Counted from the first letter of the stretch, positions 24,411 to 35,476 are shown. The stretch: 64,000 nucleotides of DNA from Rhodocyclaceae bacterium (GCA_028714035.1 JAQTNA010000016.1:1-64000); one strand, 5' to 3'. The notes: a model not told the origin generated them from the sequence alone. A program made the numbers and translations.

Positions 24411-25505
24411 ATGTCCCTCAAGTGCGGCATCGTCGGCCTGCCCAACGTCGGCAAGTCCACCCTCTTCAACGCCCTGACCAAGGCCGGCATCGCGGCGGAA
24501 AATTATCCTTTCTGCACCATCGAGCCCAACGTGGGCATCGTGGAACTGCCGGACCCGCGCATCACGGAACTGTCCAAGATCGTCAATCCCCAGCGGGTGC
24601 AGTACGCCATCACGGAATTCGTGGACATCGCCGGCCTGGTGGCGGGAGCCAGCAAGGGCGAGGGCCTGGGCAACAAGTTCCTGGCCAACATCCGGGAGAC
24701 GGATGCCATCGTGCACGTGGTGCGCTGCTTCGAGGACGACAACGTGGTGCATGTGGCCGGCGGCGTCGACCCCATTTCCGACATCGAGGTGATAGACACC
24801 GAACTGGCCCTGGCGGATCTGGCCACGGTGGAGAAACAGCTCGCCCGCTACCGGAAGCCGGCCTCCGCCGGAGACAAGGAAGCGAAGATACTGGTGTCCG
24901 TGCTGGAAAAGGCCCAGGTGCAGCTGGATCAGGCCAAGCCCGTGCGTACCCTGGATCTGTCCAAGGAAGAATGGGCGATCCTCAAGCCCTTCTGCCTCAT
25001 CACCGCCAAGCCCGTGCTCTACGCCGCCAACGTGGACGAGCATGGCGTGAAGGGCGACCATCCCCTGCTGGACAAGGTGCTGGCCCACGCCGCCGCGGAG
25101 AAGGCGCCCGTGGTCGCCATCTGCGCCGCCCTGGAATCCGAGATCGCCGACCTGGACGACGACGAGAAGCAGGTGTTCCTGGAGGACATGGGCATGGAGG
25201 AGCCGGGGCTCAACCGCCTGATCCGCGCCGCCTTCAAGCTCCTGGGCCTGCAAACCTACTTCACCGCGGGGGTGAAGGAAGTGCGCGCCTGGACCATCCA
25301 CGTGGGCGATACCGCCCCCCAGGCCGCGGGCGTCATCCATACCGACTTCGAGCGCGGCTTCATCCGCGCCCAGACCATCGCCTATGAGGACTTCATTGCC
25401 TACGGCGGCGAACAGGGCGCCAAGGAAGCCGGCAAGATGCGCGCCGAAGGCAAGGAGTACGTGGTCAAGGATGGCGACGTGCTGAATTTCCTGTTCAACG
25501 TGTGA
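24411..25505 (+). CDS. ychF: Redox-regulated ATPase YchF
   Basis: YchF is a universally conserved Obg-family P-loop protein that prefers ATP. The 364-residue sequence has G1 GLPNVGKST (8-16), [14 protein letters not shown], the G3 [21 protein letters not shown] and the C-terminal TGS-like domain ending [13 protein letters not shown] and [13 protein letters not shown]. It binds ribosomes and is implicated in stress responses. The start ATG 24411 follows AAAGGAATTCC. A pth gene often stands next to ychF but is not present here. Confidence 0.96.
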   Translation: MSLKCGIVGLPNVGKSTLFNALTKAGIAAENYPFCTIEPNVGIVELPDPRITELSKIVNPQRVQYAITEFVDIAGLVAGASKGEGLGNKFLANIRETDAIVHVVRCFEDDNVVHVAGGVDPISDIEVIDTELALADLATVEKQLARYRKPASAGDKEAKILVSVLEKAQVQLDQAKPVRTLDLSKEEWAILKPFCLITAKPVLYAANVDEHGVKGDHPLLDKVLAHAAAEKAPVVAICAALESEIADLDDDEKQVFLEDMGMEEPGLNRLIRAAFKLLGLQTYFTAGVKEVRAWTIHVGDTAPQAAGVIHTDFERGFIRAQTIAYEDFIAYGGEQGAKEAGKMRAEGKEYVVKDGDVLNFLFNV

Positions 25506-25520
25506 CGCCCCAAAAGCAGA

Positions 25521-25641
25521 ATTAACCGCAGAGACGCGGAGGAAACCCAGAACCAGGGAGTAGTGGCCATCATGGCTCCGAAGGATCGGGTTTGAAAGAC
25601 ATGAATGCCTTTCTCTGTGCCTCAGCGCCTCTGCGGTGAAA
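25521..25641. repeat. Family B inverted-arm element (B6)
   Basis: Arms ATTAACCGCAGAGACGCGGA (from 25521) and CAGCGCCTCTGCGGTGAA (to 25641), middle unique. It separates ychF and recG, and its right arm contains a GTG (25636) in frame with recG. Confidence 0.85.
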
Positions 25642-25656
25642 AATGCCTTACTCAGG

Positions 25657-27714
25657 ATGAGCACCATCCCCGCCCCCAAGGCCCAACTGGACAGGCTGGC
25701 GAAGCTGGGGCTGTTCACCCTGGATGACCTGGTCCTGCATCTGCCGCTGCGTTATGAGGACGAGACCCGCGTGACGCCGCTTGCGGACGCGCGCATGGGT
25801 GAGGCGGTGCAGGTGGAGGCGGAGGTGGTGTCCGCCGAAGTGCAGTTCCGGCCGCGCCGGCAACTGGTGTGTCGGATGCAGGACGAGGCCGGCCATGAAC
25901 TCTGGCTGCGCTTCCTGAACTTCTACCCCAGTTTCACCAGGCAGTTGGCGCCGGGCAAGCGCCTGCGCCTCTTCGGTGAGGTCCGGCCCGGTTTCTTCGG
26001 CGCGGAGATGGTGCATCCCCGTTTTCATGTCGTGGCACCCGGCGCCAGCCTGCCGGAAGCGCTCACCCCCGTTTACCCCACCACGGCGGGCATCTCCCAG
26101 GCTGGACTGAGAAAGTTGGTGGAGACGGCGCTGAGAGAGGCGGACCTCACGGATACCCTGCCGCCCGCCCTCCTGAAGCGGCTTTCCCTGCCGGGATTTT
26201 CCGAATGCGTGAAACTCCTGCACCACCCGAGCCCCGAGTATTCCGCCGCCGCCCTGGAGGACCGCGGGCTGCCCGCCTGGCAACGCTTGAAGTTCGATGA
26301 ACTCCTGGCCCAGCAGATGCAGTTGCGCCTGGCCTACGCGGCCCGTCGGGCCAAGGGCGCGCCGTCCCTCCTGCCCCTCGCCACGCTCACGGAAAGATTG
26401 CTCGCGGCCCTGCCCTTCCAGCTCACCGGCGCCCAGCAGCGGGCCTGGGGCGAGATCGCGTCGGACCTGGCGGCGAGCCATCCCATGCAGCGTCTCCTGC
26501 AAGGCGACGTGGGCAGCGGCAAGACCATCGTCGCGGCGCTCGCCATGCTGCGGGCGGTGGAAAACGGCTGGCAGGCGGTACTCATGGCGCCCACGGAAAT
26601 CCTGGCGGAACAGCATTACCGGAAGCTCGCGTCCTGGCTGGACCCCTTGGGCCTTCCCGTGGCCTGGGTTTCCGGCAGTCAGAAGAAGAGCGAGCGCAAG
26701 AAGGCGCTGGCCGCCATCGCCTCCGGCGAGGCCTCCCTGGCAGTGGGCACCCACGCCCTGATCGAGGACGGGGTGGAATTCCCCCGGTTGGCGTTGGCCA
26801 TCGTGGATGAGCAGCACCGCTTCGGCGTGCGCCAGAGACTGGCGCTACGGAACAAGGGGGGCGCGGAGGAGGGCGGCGGAGGCGGGGAAGCCCGGCCGCA
26901 CCAGCTCATGATGTCCGCCACTCCCATTCCGCGCACGCTGGCCATGAGCTATTACGCCGATCTGGACGTGTCGGTACTGGACGAACTGCCCCCCGGCCGC
27001 ACCCCGGTGCTGACCAAGCTGGTGTCGGATGGGCGGCGGGACGAGGTGGTGGCGCGCATCCGCGCCGCCTGCGCCGAGGGGCGTCAGGCCTACTGGGTCT
27101 GCCCCCTGATCGAGGAGTCCGAAGCCCTGCAACTCCAGACCGCGCTGGAGACCTTCGAGCGGCTCACGACAGAACTGACGGAGTTGCGGGTGGGCCTGGT
27201 GCATGGCCGCCTCTCGGGAGCGGAGAAGGCGGAGGTCATGGCCGCCTTCAGCGCCGGGCAGGTGGACCTGCTGGTGGCCACCACGGTGATCGAGGTCGGG
27301 GTGGACGTGCCCAATGCCTCCCTCATGGTCATCGAGCACGCGGAACGCTTCGGCCTGTCGCAACTGCACCAGTTGCGCGGCCGGGTGGGTCGGGGCACGG
27401 CCCGGTCGGTCTGCCTCCTGCTCTACGCCCATCCTTTATCCCAGACTGCCCGGGAGCGGCTGAAGATCATGTTCGAGACCAACGACGGCTTCGAGGTGGC
27501 CCGGCGCGACCTGGAACTGCGCGGCCCCGGCGAATTCCTGGGGGCGCGCCAGAGCGGCGTGCCGCTCCTGAGGTTTGCCGACCTGGAGGCGGACGCCGAA
27601 TTGCTGGACTTGGCCAGGAAATCCGCCGAATGGCTGCTCAAGGACCACCCGGAGTGGGTGGAACCCCACCTGGCGCGCTGGCTGGGTTCGCGCCGGGAAT
27701 TGCTCAAGGTGTGA
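25657..27714 (+). CDS. recG: ATP-dependent DNA helicase RecG
   Basis: RecG remodels stalled forks and branched DNA. The 685-residue protein has the N-terminal wedge (OB-fold) domain, then superfamily 2 motifs: Walker A LLQGDVGSGKT, Ia LMAPTEILAEQH, DEQHRFGVRQR (the DEEH-type motif II as DEQH), SATPIPRTL, and C-terminal motifs VATTVIEVGVDVPNASLMVIEHAERFGLSQLHQLRGRVGRG. The TRG region near the C-terminus (FETNDGFEVARRDLELRGPGEFLGARQSG) is present. The ATG at 25657 is chosen; a GTG at 25636 lies within repeat B6. A Gly/Glu-rich insert (GGAEEGGGGGEARP) before motif III is unusual but in a variable loop. Confidence 0.96.
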   Translation: MSTIPAPKAQLDRLAKLGLFTLDDLVLHLPLRYEDETRVTPLADARMGEAVQVEAEVVSAEVQFRPRRQLVCRMQDEAGHELWLRFLNFYPSFTRQLAPGKRLRLFGEVRPGFFGAEMVHPRFHVVAPGASLPEALTPVYPTTAGISQAGLRKLVETALREADLTDTLPPALLKRLSLPGFSECVKLLHHPSPEYSAAALEDRGLPAWQRLKFDELLAQQMQLRLAYAARRAKGAPSLLPLATLTERLLAALPFQLTGAQQRAWGEIASDLAASHPMQRLLQGDVGSGKTIVAALAMLRAVENGWQAVLMAPTEILAEQHYRKLASWLDPLGLPVAWVSGSQKKSERKKALAAIASGEASLAVGTHALIEDGVEFPRLALAIVDEQHRFGVRQRLALRNKGGAEEGGGGGEARPHQLMMSATPIPRTLAMSYYADLDVSVLDELPPGRTPVLTKLVSDGRRDEVVARIRAACAEGRQAYWVCPLIEESEALQLQTALETFERLTTELTELRVGLVHGRLSGAEKAEVMAAFSAGQVDLLVATTVIEVGVDVPNASLMVIEHAERFGLSQLHQLRGRVGRGTARSVCLLLYAHPLSQTARERLKIMFETNDGFEVARRDLELRGPGEFLGARQSGVPLLRFADLEADAELLDLARKSAEWLLKDHPEWVEPHLARWLGSRRELLKV

Positions 27715-27957
27715 CGATTCATGCCGTTGAGGAAGGGAATCGGGTTTCGCCGCCAGGATGATGGGACATTGCCGACGGGATATCCGATTTCCCCGCCTGA
27801 TGGTGGGCATCAAGCACTGCTTGCTCGTTCCCGCGTATCTACGGTCTTGCTTTTCCAATAGAATACGAAAAGTCAAAATAACTACCCTGTCTGCATGGGT
27901 GTGTCGTGACCGGGGACGATCCGGAACCGGCAGGGCAGGAAAGATCGGGACCAACAA

Positions 27958-29130
27958 TTGATTAAGCTTTCGTGGCTGGCAGGTTTGGCGTTCGGCATGG
28001 TGGTGGTCTCGGCGCAGGCCCAGGAGAAGCCGGGCCTGGAGTTTTCCGGCGCGGGTTTCGTGACCCTGGCGGCGGGGGCGGTCCTGGGCGGGAGCAAGGA
28101 CGGCCCGGACATCAATTCGCGCTACCTGGGCTACAAGGGCCCCCACTATATTTCCGACTGGGCGCAGGGCAGCGTCTACGAGAACGATGGCCTACAGTTC
28201 AAGCCCGATACCCGGCTCGGCCTACAGGGTTCGGCCATCTTCAGCCCCCGGTTCTCCCTGACCGGCCAGGTCGTGGCCCGCGGTACCCGGGACGGTAGCG
28301 TTGACCTGGAATGGCTGTATGGCAGTTACAGGGCGAGCGACAAGCTGACCTTCCAGGTGGGCCGGAAACGCCTCCCCATTTTGTACTACTCGGAATCCCA
28401 GGACGTGGGGGTTTCCTATCCCTGGATTCATCTGCCGCCGGACCTGTATGGCTGGCAGGTGGTGAATTACAACGGCGCCAACATGTCATACCGGGATCAG
28501 TTAGGCGACTGGACCTATATCGCCAATGTCTTTGCCGGGGCTGAGACGAACAAGAATTCCGGCTACGGGAAGATGTACCAGGGCAAGGCATCGAATACCA
28601 ATGTGCGCTGGAGCAACATCCTGGGCGGTGAGCTGAATCTGTCCAGGGACTGGTTCGAAAGCCGCATCGGCTATTTCCAGAATGACGTGGAAAACGGCAT
28701 TCCGGGAACCGACCGCTACCAGGCGAAGTTCCGGCAGCATACCTACACCCTCGGTTTCGTCATCGCTTGGGAGAACTGGCGCCTCCACAACGAATACTAC
28801 GTGGGCGACCTTTCCCGGGCCGAGGAAAGGGATTACGCGCAGGTCTATGCCGTCGGCTATCGCCTGGGCAAGTTCACGCCCATGTTCACCTACAGCAACT
28901 ACGAGACCCGTTACATCGCCGGTGGCCCGCTCTTCGGCTACACCTCGAACGACGAGGAGCGCCATGACACCCGGACCCTGTCGGTGCGCTACGACCTGAC
29001 CTCGTCGAGCGCCCTGAAGCTCCAGTATGACGACTACCGGGACCGTTCCGGTTCCGCGTTCACCGCCCGGGGCACGGTGGCCACCGGCGATGTACGCCTG
29101 ATTTCCTTCAGCTACGATCGGGTCTTCTGA
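27958..29130 (+). CDS. Outer-membrane beta-barrel protein, porin-like
   Basis: A 390-residue exported protein. It starts at TTG 27958 (IKLSWLAGLAFGMVVVSAQAQ signal peptide) with AGGAAAG upstream; no better ATG precedes the signal sequence. The mature part has alternating hydrophobic/aromatic strands (LEWLYGSYRASDKLTFQVGRKRLP, FESRIGYFQNDVENG, LHNEYYVGDLSRAEERDYAQVYAVGYRL) and ends in phenylalanine (ISFSYDRVF), a hallmark of outer-membrane barrels. It resembles proteobacterial porins of unknown substrate and belongs to a different family from the porin at 18494. A similar barrel lies at 53280. Confidence 0.72.
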   Translation: MIKLSWLAGLAFGMVVVSAQAQEKPGLEFSGAGFVTLAAGAVLGGSKDGPDINSRYLGYKGPHYISDWAQGSVYENDGLQFKPDTRLGLQGSAIFSPRFSLTGQVVARGTRDGSVDLEWLYGSYRASDKLTFQVGRKRLPILYYSESQDVGVSYPWIHLPPDLYGWQVVNYNGANMSYRDQLGDWTYIANVFAGAETNKNSGYGKMYQGKASNTNVRWSNILGGELNLSRDWFESRIGYFQNDVENGIPGTDRYQAKFRQHTYTLGFVIAWENWRLHNEYYVGDLSRAEERDYAQVYAVGYRLGKFTPMFTYSNYETRYIAGGPLFGYTSNDEERHDTRTLSVRYDLTSSSALKLQYDDYRDRSGSAFTARGTVATGDVRLISFSYDRVF

Positions 29131-29228
29131 ACCTTGCCGTACCCGGAGTGCCGCCCCGGCACTTCCCGGCGTCAGGACGCCCCGTTTTCGGGGATAATTG
29201 CGCCTTTCCAAACATCCGGAATCCGCTC

Positions 29229-29723
29229 ATGCCTTCCTTCGATTTCACTTCCGAGGCCGACATGGTGGCGCTGAAGAACGCCATTGACGTGGCCAGTCGC
29301 GCCATCGAGAACCGCTACGACTTCAAGGGCACTTCCGCCAAGGTGGAACTCTCCGAGAAGGACAAGACCATCACCCTCTGGGGCGACTCGGATTTTCAAC
29401 TGGACCAGATCAAGGATCTGCTCTTCCCCGCCCTGGAGAAGAAGGAGAAGGAAAGCACCAAGCGCCTGGACCTACAGCCGGTGCAGAAGGTCTCCGGCAA
29501 CAAGGTGAAGCAGGAGATGAAGATCAAGGTGGGGATCGAGAGCGAGCTGGCGAAGAAGATCGTCAAGCTCGTGAAGGATTCCAAGCTCAAGGTCCAGGCC
29601 AGCATCCAGGGCGACGCCGTGCGCATCCAGGGCGCCAAGCGCGACGAGCTTCAGGCCACCATCGCCCTGATCAACAAGAGCATCAGCGACTTCCCGATCA
29701 AGGCCGGGAATTTCAGGGACTGA
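29229..29723 (+). CDS. YajQ-family nucleotide-binding protein
   Basis: A 164-residue YajQ protein: MPSFDFTSEADMVALKNAIDVASRAIENRYDFKGT, then KTITLWGDSDFQLDQIKDLL and VRIQGAKRDELQATIALI. Two ferredoxin-like halves are typical. In Xanthomonas a YajQ homologue binds cyclic-di-GMP and works with transcription regulators; in other species it binds tRNA or GTP. The ATG at 29229 matches the family start; the in-frame extension to 29148 is not supported. A family A repeat follows the stop. Confidence 0.94.
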   Translation: MPSFDFTSEADMVALKNAIDVASRAIENRYDFKGTSAKVELSEKDKTITLWGDSDFQLDQIKDLLFPALEKKEKESTKRLDLQPVQKVSGNKVKQEMKIKVGIESELAKKIVKLVKDSKLKVQASIQGDAVRIQGAKRDELQATIALINKSISDFPIKAGNFRD

Positions 29724-29728
29724 TCTTG

Positions 29729-29793
29729 TGGGTCGGGTTTCAACCCGACATTTTGCGATCCATAGCTCCGTGTCGGGATCAATCCCGACCTAC
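29729..29793. repeat. Family A palindromic repeat (A3)
   Basis: A 65-bp element: GTGGGTCGGGTTTCAACCCGAC, a spacer, and GTCGGGATCAATCCCGACCTAC. Its right end (GTAG on the minus strand) supplies the TAG stop of the HAD gene, so the element sits exactly between convergent yajQ and HAD genes. Confidence 0.85.
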
Positions 29794-30446
29794 ATTTTTG
29801 CCTTCGCCCACGCCACCAGTTCCGCCGGCGCCGCAGCCGCCAGGGCCACGCCTTCGGGCCGGGCATCGGCGAAGCCGCCGTAGCCCCAGCAGGCGGCGAT
29901 GAACGGGAGACCATTTTCTTCCGCCGCCTGCCGGTCTTCCTGGCGGTCGCCGATGTAGCAGGCGGCCTCCCTGGCGAGGTTCAGGTCGGCCATCTGGGCC
30001 GCCACCATGGCCCCCTTGCCCTTGAAGCCGCGCCCGGGCATGTCCGCCGCGTACACCGTGTTGAACCAGGGCCGCCAGCCCAGGAATTCCAGTATCCGCT
30101 CCGTGGGCAGGAGGCGCTTGTTGGTGGCGATGTGCAGGTCCAGACCCAGGCCGGCCAGGCTCGCCAGCATGTCGGCCACGCCCGGAAAGACCACGGTCTC
30201 CTTGTAGCCCTCGCTGTCGTAATGGCGCTTGAAGCCTGCCGCCAGGGCGGAGAGCGTCGCCTCGTCCGCGCCGCCGGTGAGATTGGCGAGGGTCTGCATC
30301 AGGGGCGGGCCGATGATGGCGCTGGTCAGCGGCAGGACGGGGCCGATGCCCGCCTCCTCGAAGGCGGCGCGAAAGCCCGACAGGATGCTGGGCGCCGAAT
30401 CTATCAGCGTGCCGTCGAGATCGAACAGGAGGGTGGTCATGGTCAT
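29790..30446 (-). CDS. HAD-family phosphatase, phosphoglycolate-phosphatase-like
   Basis: A 218-residue haloacid-dehalogenase hydrolase. Motif I is FDLDGTLIDS (nucleophile Asp at about residue 9), motif II is the Thr in HIATNKR, motif III the Lys of FKGKGAMV, and motif IV GDRQEDRQAAEENG. It is most like Gph but weaker cap similarity leaves the substrate open; pyrophosphate or phosphoglycolate are both possible. Its ATG at 30444-30446 overlaps the cnoX stop as ATGA. The stop codon is part of repeat A3. Confidence 0.83.
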   Translation of the reverse strand: MTMTTLLFDLDGTLIDSAPSILSGFRAAFEEAGIGPVLPLTSAIIGPPLMQTLANLTGGADEATLSALAAGFKRHYDSEGYKETVVFPGVADMLASLAGLGLDLHIATNKRLLPTERILEFLGWRPWFNTVYAADMPGRGFKGKGAMVAAQMADLNLAREAACYIGDRQEDRQAAEENGLPFIAACWGYGGFADARPEGVALAAAAPAELVAWAKAKM

Positions 30447-31321
30447 ACGTTCAGTGCGGTGGCGAGCCGGCTGCGGTAGCGGCGCACCAGCTCGTGGTCG
30501 CCGCCCAGGAGATTGAACAGGGCGATGAGGGTCTTGCGCCCGGCCTCGTCCTCGAACTTCCGGTCCCGGCGCACGATCTCCAGCAACTGCTCCATGGCCG
30601 GCTCGAACATTCTCCGGTTGGCCAGGAGCCGGGCCAGTTCCAGGCGGGCCGCCAGGTCGCCCGCGTCGGCTTCGATGCGCGCCGCCAGTTCGGCCTCGTC
30701 ACCCTGCACCGCCGAAGCCCCCGCCGCGAGTTCCAGCCGGGCGAAGAGGGCGTCCAGGCGCGTCCGGTCCTCCACTTCCCCGATCCCGGCCAGGGCCGTT
30801 CGGGCCTCCTCGGCCTGCCCCATCTCCAGAAAGAGCTCCGCCCGATCCAGCAGGGCCGGCTCGAATTTCCCGTCCGCCTCCAGGGTCCGGTTCAGGCGTT
30901 CCAGGGCCAGGGCGTTGTCGCCGGAAACGATGGCGTCCACCGCCTCCCGGTAGAGGGGCTCGGCGGGGGAGGGCAGGAGAGCCTCGATGAAGCGGCGCAC
31001 GGCCGACTCGGGCTGGGCGCCGGTGAATTCGTTCGCCAGCTGCCCCTGGACGATGGCCTTGACGGCCGGAATGCCGCGCACGCCGAGCTGAGCCGCCAGT
31101 TCCTGGTTCTCGTCGGCATTGATCTTGGCCAGGATGAAGCGGCCGCCGTACTCCGCGGCCAGCTTCTCCAAAATGGGGCCCAGAGTCCGGCACGGCCCGC
31201 ACCAGGGCGCCCAGAAATCCACGACCACCGGTACGTCAAAGGAAGCCCGCATCACCTTGTCTTCGAAGTCCCCGGCGGCGACATCCATGCTGTGGGGCGA
31301 AGAGGTTTGCTCGTGGTTCAT
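30443..31321 (-). CDS. cnoX: Thioredoxin-like chaperedoxin CnoX (YbbN)
   Basis: A 292-residue protein with an N-terminal thioredoxin domain (about 12-120; WAPWCGPC with Cys41 and Cys44) and a C-terminal TPR-like helical domain (about 130-290). The overall architecture is that of CnoX/YbbN, which holds unfolded proteins and works with GroEL under oxidative (chlorine) stress. In E. coli CnoX has SxxC rather than CxxC; here both cysteines are present, as in Caulobacter, suggesting it also has thioredoxin activity. It is followed by the HAD gene with overlapping stop and start. Confidence 0.9.
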   Translation of the reverse strand: MNHEQTSSPHSMDVAAGDFEDKVMRASFDVPVVVDFWAPWCGPCRTLGPILEKLAAEYGGRFILAKINADENQELAAQLGVRGIPAVKAIVQGQLANEFTGAQPESAVRRFIEALLPSPAEPLYREAVDAIVSGDNALALERLNRTLEADGKFEPALLDRAELFLEMGQAEEARTALAGIGEVEDRTRLDALFARLELAAGASAVQGDEAELAARIEADAGDLAARLELARLLANRRMFEPAMEQLLEIVRRDRKFEDEAGRKTLIALFNLLGGDHELVRRYRSRLATALNV

Positions 31322-31418
31322 GCTTTCCTTCCGTTCGGGTTGGGGAAACGCATGATTTTACAGACACATCGCGGCGTGAACAAAACATCGCCGGCCCGGG
31401 CAGGCCGCGGGCATTGGG

Positions 31419-31424
31419 TATAAT
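31419..31424 (+). promoter_or_regulatory. Possible -10 box upstream of purL
   Basis: A perfect TATAAT lies 33 bp before the purL ATG. No matching -35 hexamer stands 16-18 bp upstream. The same GTATAAT sequence precedes miaB (6565), leuS (48651) and roxA (63617). Confidence 0.4.
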
Positions 31425-31456
31425 CTCGCTTTTCCCGCCTGACCCGCCTTCCCATC

Positions 31457-34400
31457 ATGGCCCAGATCCTCAAGTTGCGCGGCGCCGCCGCCCATTCCTC
31501 CACCCGCCTCGCGCGCTTCTTTGCGGAACTCAAGGCGATACTCCCCAAGTTGAACGGGCTCGCGGCGGAACAGTGGTATTTCGTGGAAGTGTCCCGCGAC
31601 CTGGAAGACGCGGAGCTGGCGCGGCTCAAGGACTTGCTCCATGCCTTCCCCGCCACGGCCGAAGCCCCGACGGGCAGCCTGCTGTTGGTGACGCCGCGCC
31701 TGGGCACCATCTCGCCCTGGTCCTCCAAAGCCACGGAAATCTCCCGCCAGTGCGGCTTTACGGCCGTGGTGCGCATCGAGCGGGGCACGGCCTGGACCCT
31801 GAACGCCAAGGGCCTGGATGGCGGACAGAAGGACGGCGTGCTGGCGGTGATCCACGACCGCATGACCGAGTCCGTGCTGGATTCCCTGGAAGCGGGCGAA
31901 GCCCTGTTCCACCACTACCCGCCCAAGCCCCTGGCCACCGTGGACGTGCTGGCCAGGGGGGCGGACGCCCTGACCGAGGCCAACCTGGCCCTGGGCCTGG
32001 CCCTGTCCGCCGACGAGATCGCCTACCTGCTGGAGGCCTTCACCCGCGCCGGGCGCAATCCCACGGACGTGGAACTGATGATGTTCGCCCAGGCCAACTC
32101 GGAACACTGCCGGCACAAGATATTCAACGCCGACTGGGTGATTGACGGCCGGACTCAGCCGAACACGCTCTTCGGCATGATCCGGGAGACGCACAAGGCG
32201 CACCCGGAGGGCACGGTGGTGGCCTATTCGGACAACGCTTCGGTGATAGCGGGCGCGACCATCGGCCGCTTCTATCCCGATGGGACCGGCGCCTACGCCT
32301 ACCATGAGGAAGAAACCCATCTGCTGGCCAAGGTGGAGACCCACAACCACCCCACCGCCATCTCCCCCTTCCCCGGCGCGGCCACCGGCTCCGGCGGCGA
32401 GATCCGGGACGAGGGCGCCACGGGCCGCGGCTCCAAGCCCAAGGCCGGCCTCGCGGGTTTCTCCGTCTCCAACCTGGCCATCCCCGGCTTCGAGCAGCCC
32501 TGGGAAGAGGCCTACGGCAAGCCGGAGCGCATCGCCAGCCCCTTGCAGATCATGATTGATGGCCCCCTGGGCGCGGCGGCCTTCAACAACGAATTCGGCC
32601 GCCCCAACCTGACCGGCTATTTCCGTACCTTCGAGCAGGAGGTCATGGGCGAGGTGCGCGGCTACCACAAGCCCATCATGCTGGCCGGCGGCGTGGGCAG
32701 CATCGCGGCAAGGGATGCCTTCAAGGAGGAATTCAAGGCCGGCTCGCTCTTGATCCAGTTGGGCGGCCCCGGCATGCTGATCGGCCTGGGCGGTGGCGCC
32801 GCATCCTCCATGGCCACCGGCACCAACGCCGCGGACCTGGACTTCGCCTCCGTGCAGCGCGGCAACCCGGAAATGCAGCGCCGCGCCCAGGAGGTCATTG
32901 ATCGCTGCTGGCAAATGGGCGCACCCGAGAACGGCGGCCTCCAGGCCGGCGACGGCAACCCCATCCTCTCGATTCACGACGTGGGCGCGGGCGGGCTGTC
33001 CAACGCCATGCCGGAACTGGCCCATGGCGCCGGCTGCGGTGCCCATTTCGAGCTGCGCGAGGTGCCCTCGGAGGAATCCGGCATGGCCCCGGCGGAAATC
33101 TGGTGCAACGAGGCCCAGGAACGCTACGTGCTGGCCATCGCCCCGGAGCGCCTGCCGGAATTCGCGGCGCTGTGCGAACGGGAACGCTGCCCGTATTCCG
33201 TCGTGGGCACCGCCACCGATGACGCCCAACTGACCGTCTCCGATCGCCACTTCGGCAACAACGCGGTGCACATGCCCATGGAGGTGCTCCTGGGCAAGCC
33301 GCCCAAGATGACCCGGGACGTGACGACCCGCGCCGTGCATCTGCCGCCCTTCGATGTGGGCGACCACGAACTGAAGGAGGCCTGCCTGCGGGTGCTGTCC
33401 CTGCCCACCGTGGCCTCCAAGAACTTCCTCATCACCATCGGCGACCGCAGCGTGGGCGGCCTGACCCACCGGGACCAGATGGTGGGGCCCTGGCAGGTGC
33501 CGGTGGCGGACTGCGCCGTCACCCTCATGTCCTTCGAGGGCTACCGGGGCGAGGCCTTCGCCCTGGGCGAACGCACGCCGCTGGCGCTGCTCTCCGGCCC
33601 GGCTTCCGGGCGCATGGCCGTGGGCGAGGCGGTGACCAACCTGGCCGCCGCGCCCATCGCGGATCTGTCCGACATCAAGCTCTCCGCCAACTGGATGGCC
33701 GCCGCCGGCCACCGGGGCGAGGACGCCAGGCTCTACCAGACCGTCGAGGCCGTGGGCCTGGAATTCTGCCGCGCCGCCGGGATATCCATCCCCGTGGGCA
33801 AGGATTCCCTCTCCATGAAGACCACCTGGAAGGAAGGGCAGGAGACGAAGCAGGTCATTTCCCCCCTGTCGCTCATCGTCACCGGTTTCGCGCCGGTGGC
33901 GGACGTGCGCGCCACCCTCACGCCCCAGCTCTCCCCTGCGGAAGACACGGAACTGATCCTGGTGGATCTGGGCCAGGGCAAGAACCGCCTGGGCGGCTCC
34001 GCCCTGTGCCAGGTGTACAACTCCGTGGGCGAACATGCCCCGGACATCGAACCGGGCCTGCTGCGCGCCTTCTTCGGCGCCATCCAGAAGCTGAACGCCG
34101 CCGGCCTGATCCTGGCCTACCATGACCGCTCGGACGGCGGCCTCTTTGCCACCGTGTGCGAGATGGCCTTCGCCGGCCACTGCGGCGTGTCGCTCAACCT
34201 GGATACCGTGGCCTGGGATCCCCTCATGGCGGACGTGGATGGGCTGGAGAAGCGTCCGGATACCCTGAAGGGGCGCTTGAACGACCGGGTCTATGCGGCG
34301 CTCTTCGCCGAGGAACTGGGCGCCGTGATCCAGGTGAAACGGGACGACCGCTCCTCTGTTGCCGCCATCCTGCGGGAAGCGGGTCTCGGCGCCTTCTTCC

Positions 34401-35419
34401 ACACCATCGGCAGCCCCAATGCCTCGGACGACCTGCGCATCTGGAGGAACGCCAAGCTCCTGTTCAAGGAGAACCGCACCAGCCTGCACCAGGCCTGGTC
34501 CCGCACCAGCTTCGAGATCGCGCGCCTGCGGGACGACGCCGACTGCGCCAGGGAAGAATTCGAGCGCCTGGCGGACGCCTCCGACCGGGGCCTGTCGGTC
34601 AGCCTGTCCTTCGATCCGTCGGAAGACATTTGCGCGCCCTTCGTCTCGACTGGTTCACGGCCCCGCATCGCCATCCTGCGTGAGCAGGGCGTAAACGGCG
34701 AGGTGGAAATGGCCGCGGCCTTCGAGCGCGCGGGCTTTGCCGCGTTCGATGTGCACATGAGCGATCTCCAGGCCGGGCGCCATCATCTTTCCGGCTTCCA
34801 GGGGCTGGCGGCCTGCGGCGGCTTCTCCTACGGCGACGTGCTGGGGGCCGGCCAGGGCTGGTCCAAGTCCATCCTGTTCAACGACGCCCTGCGCGCCCAG
34901 TTCGAGGCCTTCTTCCGGCGCGGCGACACCTTCGCCCTGGGGGTGTGCAACGGCTGCCAGATGATGAGCAACCTCTCTTCCATCATCCCCGGCGCGGAAA
35001 ACTGGCCCACCTTCCATCGCAACCGCTCGGAACAGTTCGAGGCCCGTTTCAGCCAGGTGTTGATCCCCGAAAGCCCCTCCATACTCCTGGCGGGCATGGC
35101 GGGTAGCACCCTGCCGGTGGTGGTGTCCCACGGCGAGGGCCGGGCGGTGTTCGCGGCGGACGAGGCTGCCGGATTCGTGGACGTGGCGCTGCGCTTCGTG
35201 GATCACACCGGCAAGCCGGCCGCCGCCTATCCCGCCAACCCCAACGGCTCGCCTGACGGCATCACCGGCGTCACCACCCCGGACGGCCGCTTCACCATCA
35301 TGATGCCCCACCCGGAGCGCGTCTTCCGCACGGTGCAGATGTCCTGGCACCCGGCCGGCGGTGGAGAGCATTCCCCGTGGATGCGCATGTTCAGAAATGC
35401 CCGGAAGTGGGTGGGGTAA
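31457..35419 (+). CDS. purL: Phosphoribosylformylglycinamidine synthase, single-chain
   Basis: PurL converts FGAR to FGAM in purine synthesis using glutamine and ATP. The 1320-residue protein is the large proteobacterial form with four parts: an N-terminal PurS-like domain, a linker, the FGAM synthase core ([20 protein letters not shown] near residue 210; [29 protein letters not shown] near 300; [18 protein letters not shown]) and a C-terminal glutamine amidotransferase with Cys at about residue 1164 ([11 protein letters not shown]) and the His-Glu pair in [13 protein letters not shown]. The ATG at 31457 is the natural start ([24 protein letters not shown]). The length is in the usual range. 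It is monocistronic here. Confidence 0.97.
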   Translation: MAQILKLRGAAAHSSTRLARFFAELKAILPKLNGLAAEQWYFVEVSRDLEDAELARLKDLLHAFPATAEAPTGSLLLVTPRLGTISPWSSKATEISRQCGFTAVVRIERGTAWTLNAKGLDGGQKDGVLAVIHDRMTESVLDSLEAGEALFHHYPPKPLATVDVLARGADALTEANLALGLALSADEIAYLLEAFTRAGRNPTDVELMMFAQANSEHCRHKIFNADWVIDGRTQPNTLFGMIRETHKAHPEGTVVAYSDNASVIAGATIGRFYPDGTGAYAYHEEETHLLAKVETHNHPTAISPFPGAATGSGGEIRDEGATGRGSKPKAGLAGFSVSNLAIPGFEQPWEEAYGKPERIASPLQIMIDGPLGAAAFNNEFGRPNLTGYFRTFEQEVMGEVRGYHKPIMLAGGVGSIAARDAFKEEFKAGSLLIQLGGPGMLIGLGGGAASSMATGTNAADLDFASVQRGNPEMQRRAQEVIDRCWQMGAPENGGLQAGDGNPILSIHDVGAGGLSNAMPELAHGAGCGAHFELREVPSEESGMAPAEIWCNEAQERYVLAIAPERLPEFAALCERERCPYSVVGTATDDAQLTVSDRHFGNNAVHMPMEVLLGKPPKMTRDVTTRAVHLPPFDVGDHELKEACLRVLSLPTVASKNFLITIGDRSVGGLTHRDQMVGPWQVPVADCAVTLMSFEGYRGEAFALGERTPLALLSGPASGRMAVGEAVTNLAAAPIADLSDIKLSANWMAAAGHRGEDARLYQTVEAVGLEFCRAAGISIPVGKDSLSMKTTWKEGQETKQVISPLSLIVTGFAPVADVRATLTPQLSPAEDTELILVDLGQGKNRLGGSALCQVYNSVGEHAPDIEPGLLRAFFGAIQKLNAAGLILAYHDRSDGGLFATVCEMAFAGHCGVSLNLDTVAWDPLMADVDGLEKRPDTLKGRLNDRVYAALFAEELGAVIQVKRDDRSSVAAILREAGLGAFFHTIGSPNASDDLRIWRNAKLLFKENRTSLHQAWSRTSFEIARLRDDADCAREEFERLADASDRGLSVSLSFDPSEDICAPFVSTGSRPRIAILREQGVNGEVEMAAAFERAGFAAFDVHMSDLQAGRHHLSGFQGLAACGGFSYGDVLGAGQGWSKSILFNDALRAQFEAFFRRGDTFALGVCNGCQMMSNLSSIIPGAENWPTFHRNRSEQFEARFSQVLIPESPSILLAGMAGSTLPVVVSHGEGRAVFAADEAAGFVDVALRFVDHTGKPAAAYPANPNGSPDGITGVTTPDGRFTIMMPHPERVFRTVQMSWHPAGGGEHSPWMRMFRNARKWVG

Positions 35420-35476
35420 GCGGCGCGGGCAGGGGGCGGGGAAACCCGCCGCTCGCCTTGGCTGGCGGTGAGCGAA

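Noticed and set aside
31358-34489. Very long minus-strand open frame (over 1000 codons) opposite purL
   Set aside because: It mirrors the codon periodicity of purL in GC-rich DNA, is rich in His, Gly, Gln and Arg, and has no recognisable domain. The purL frame is fully conserved.
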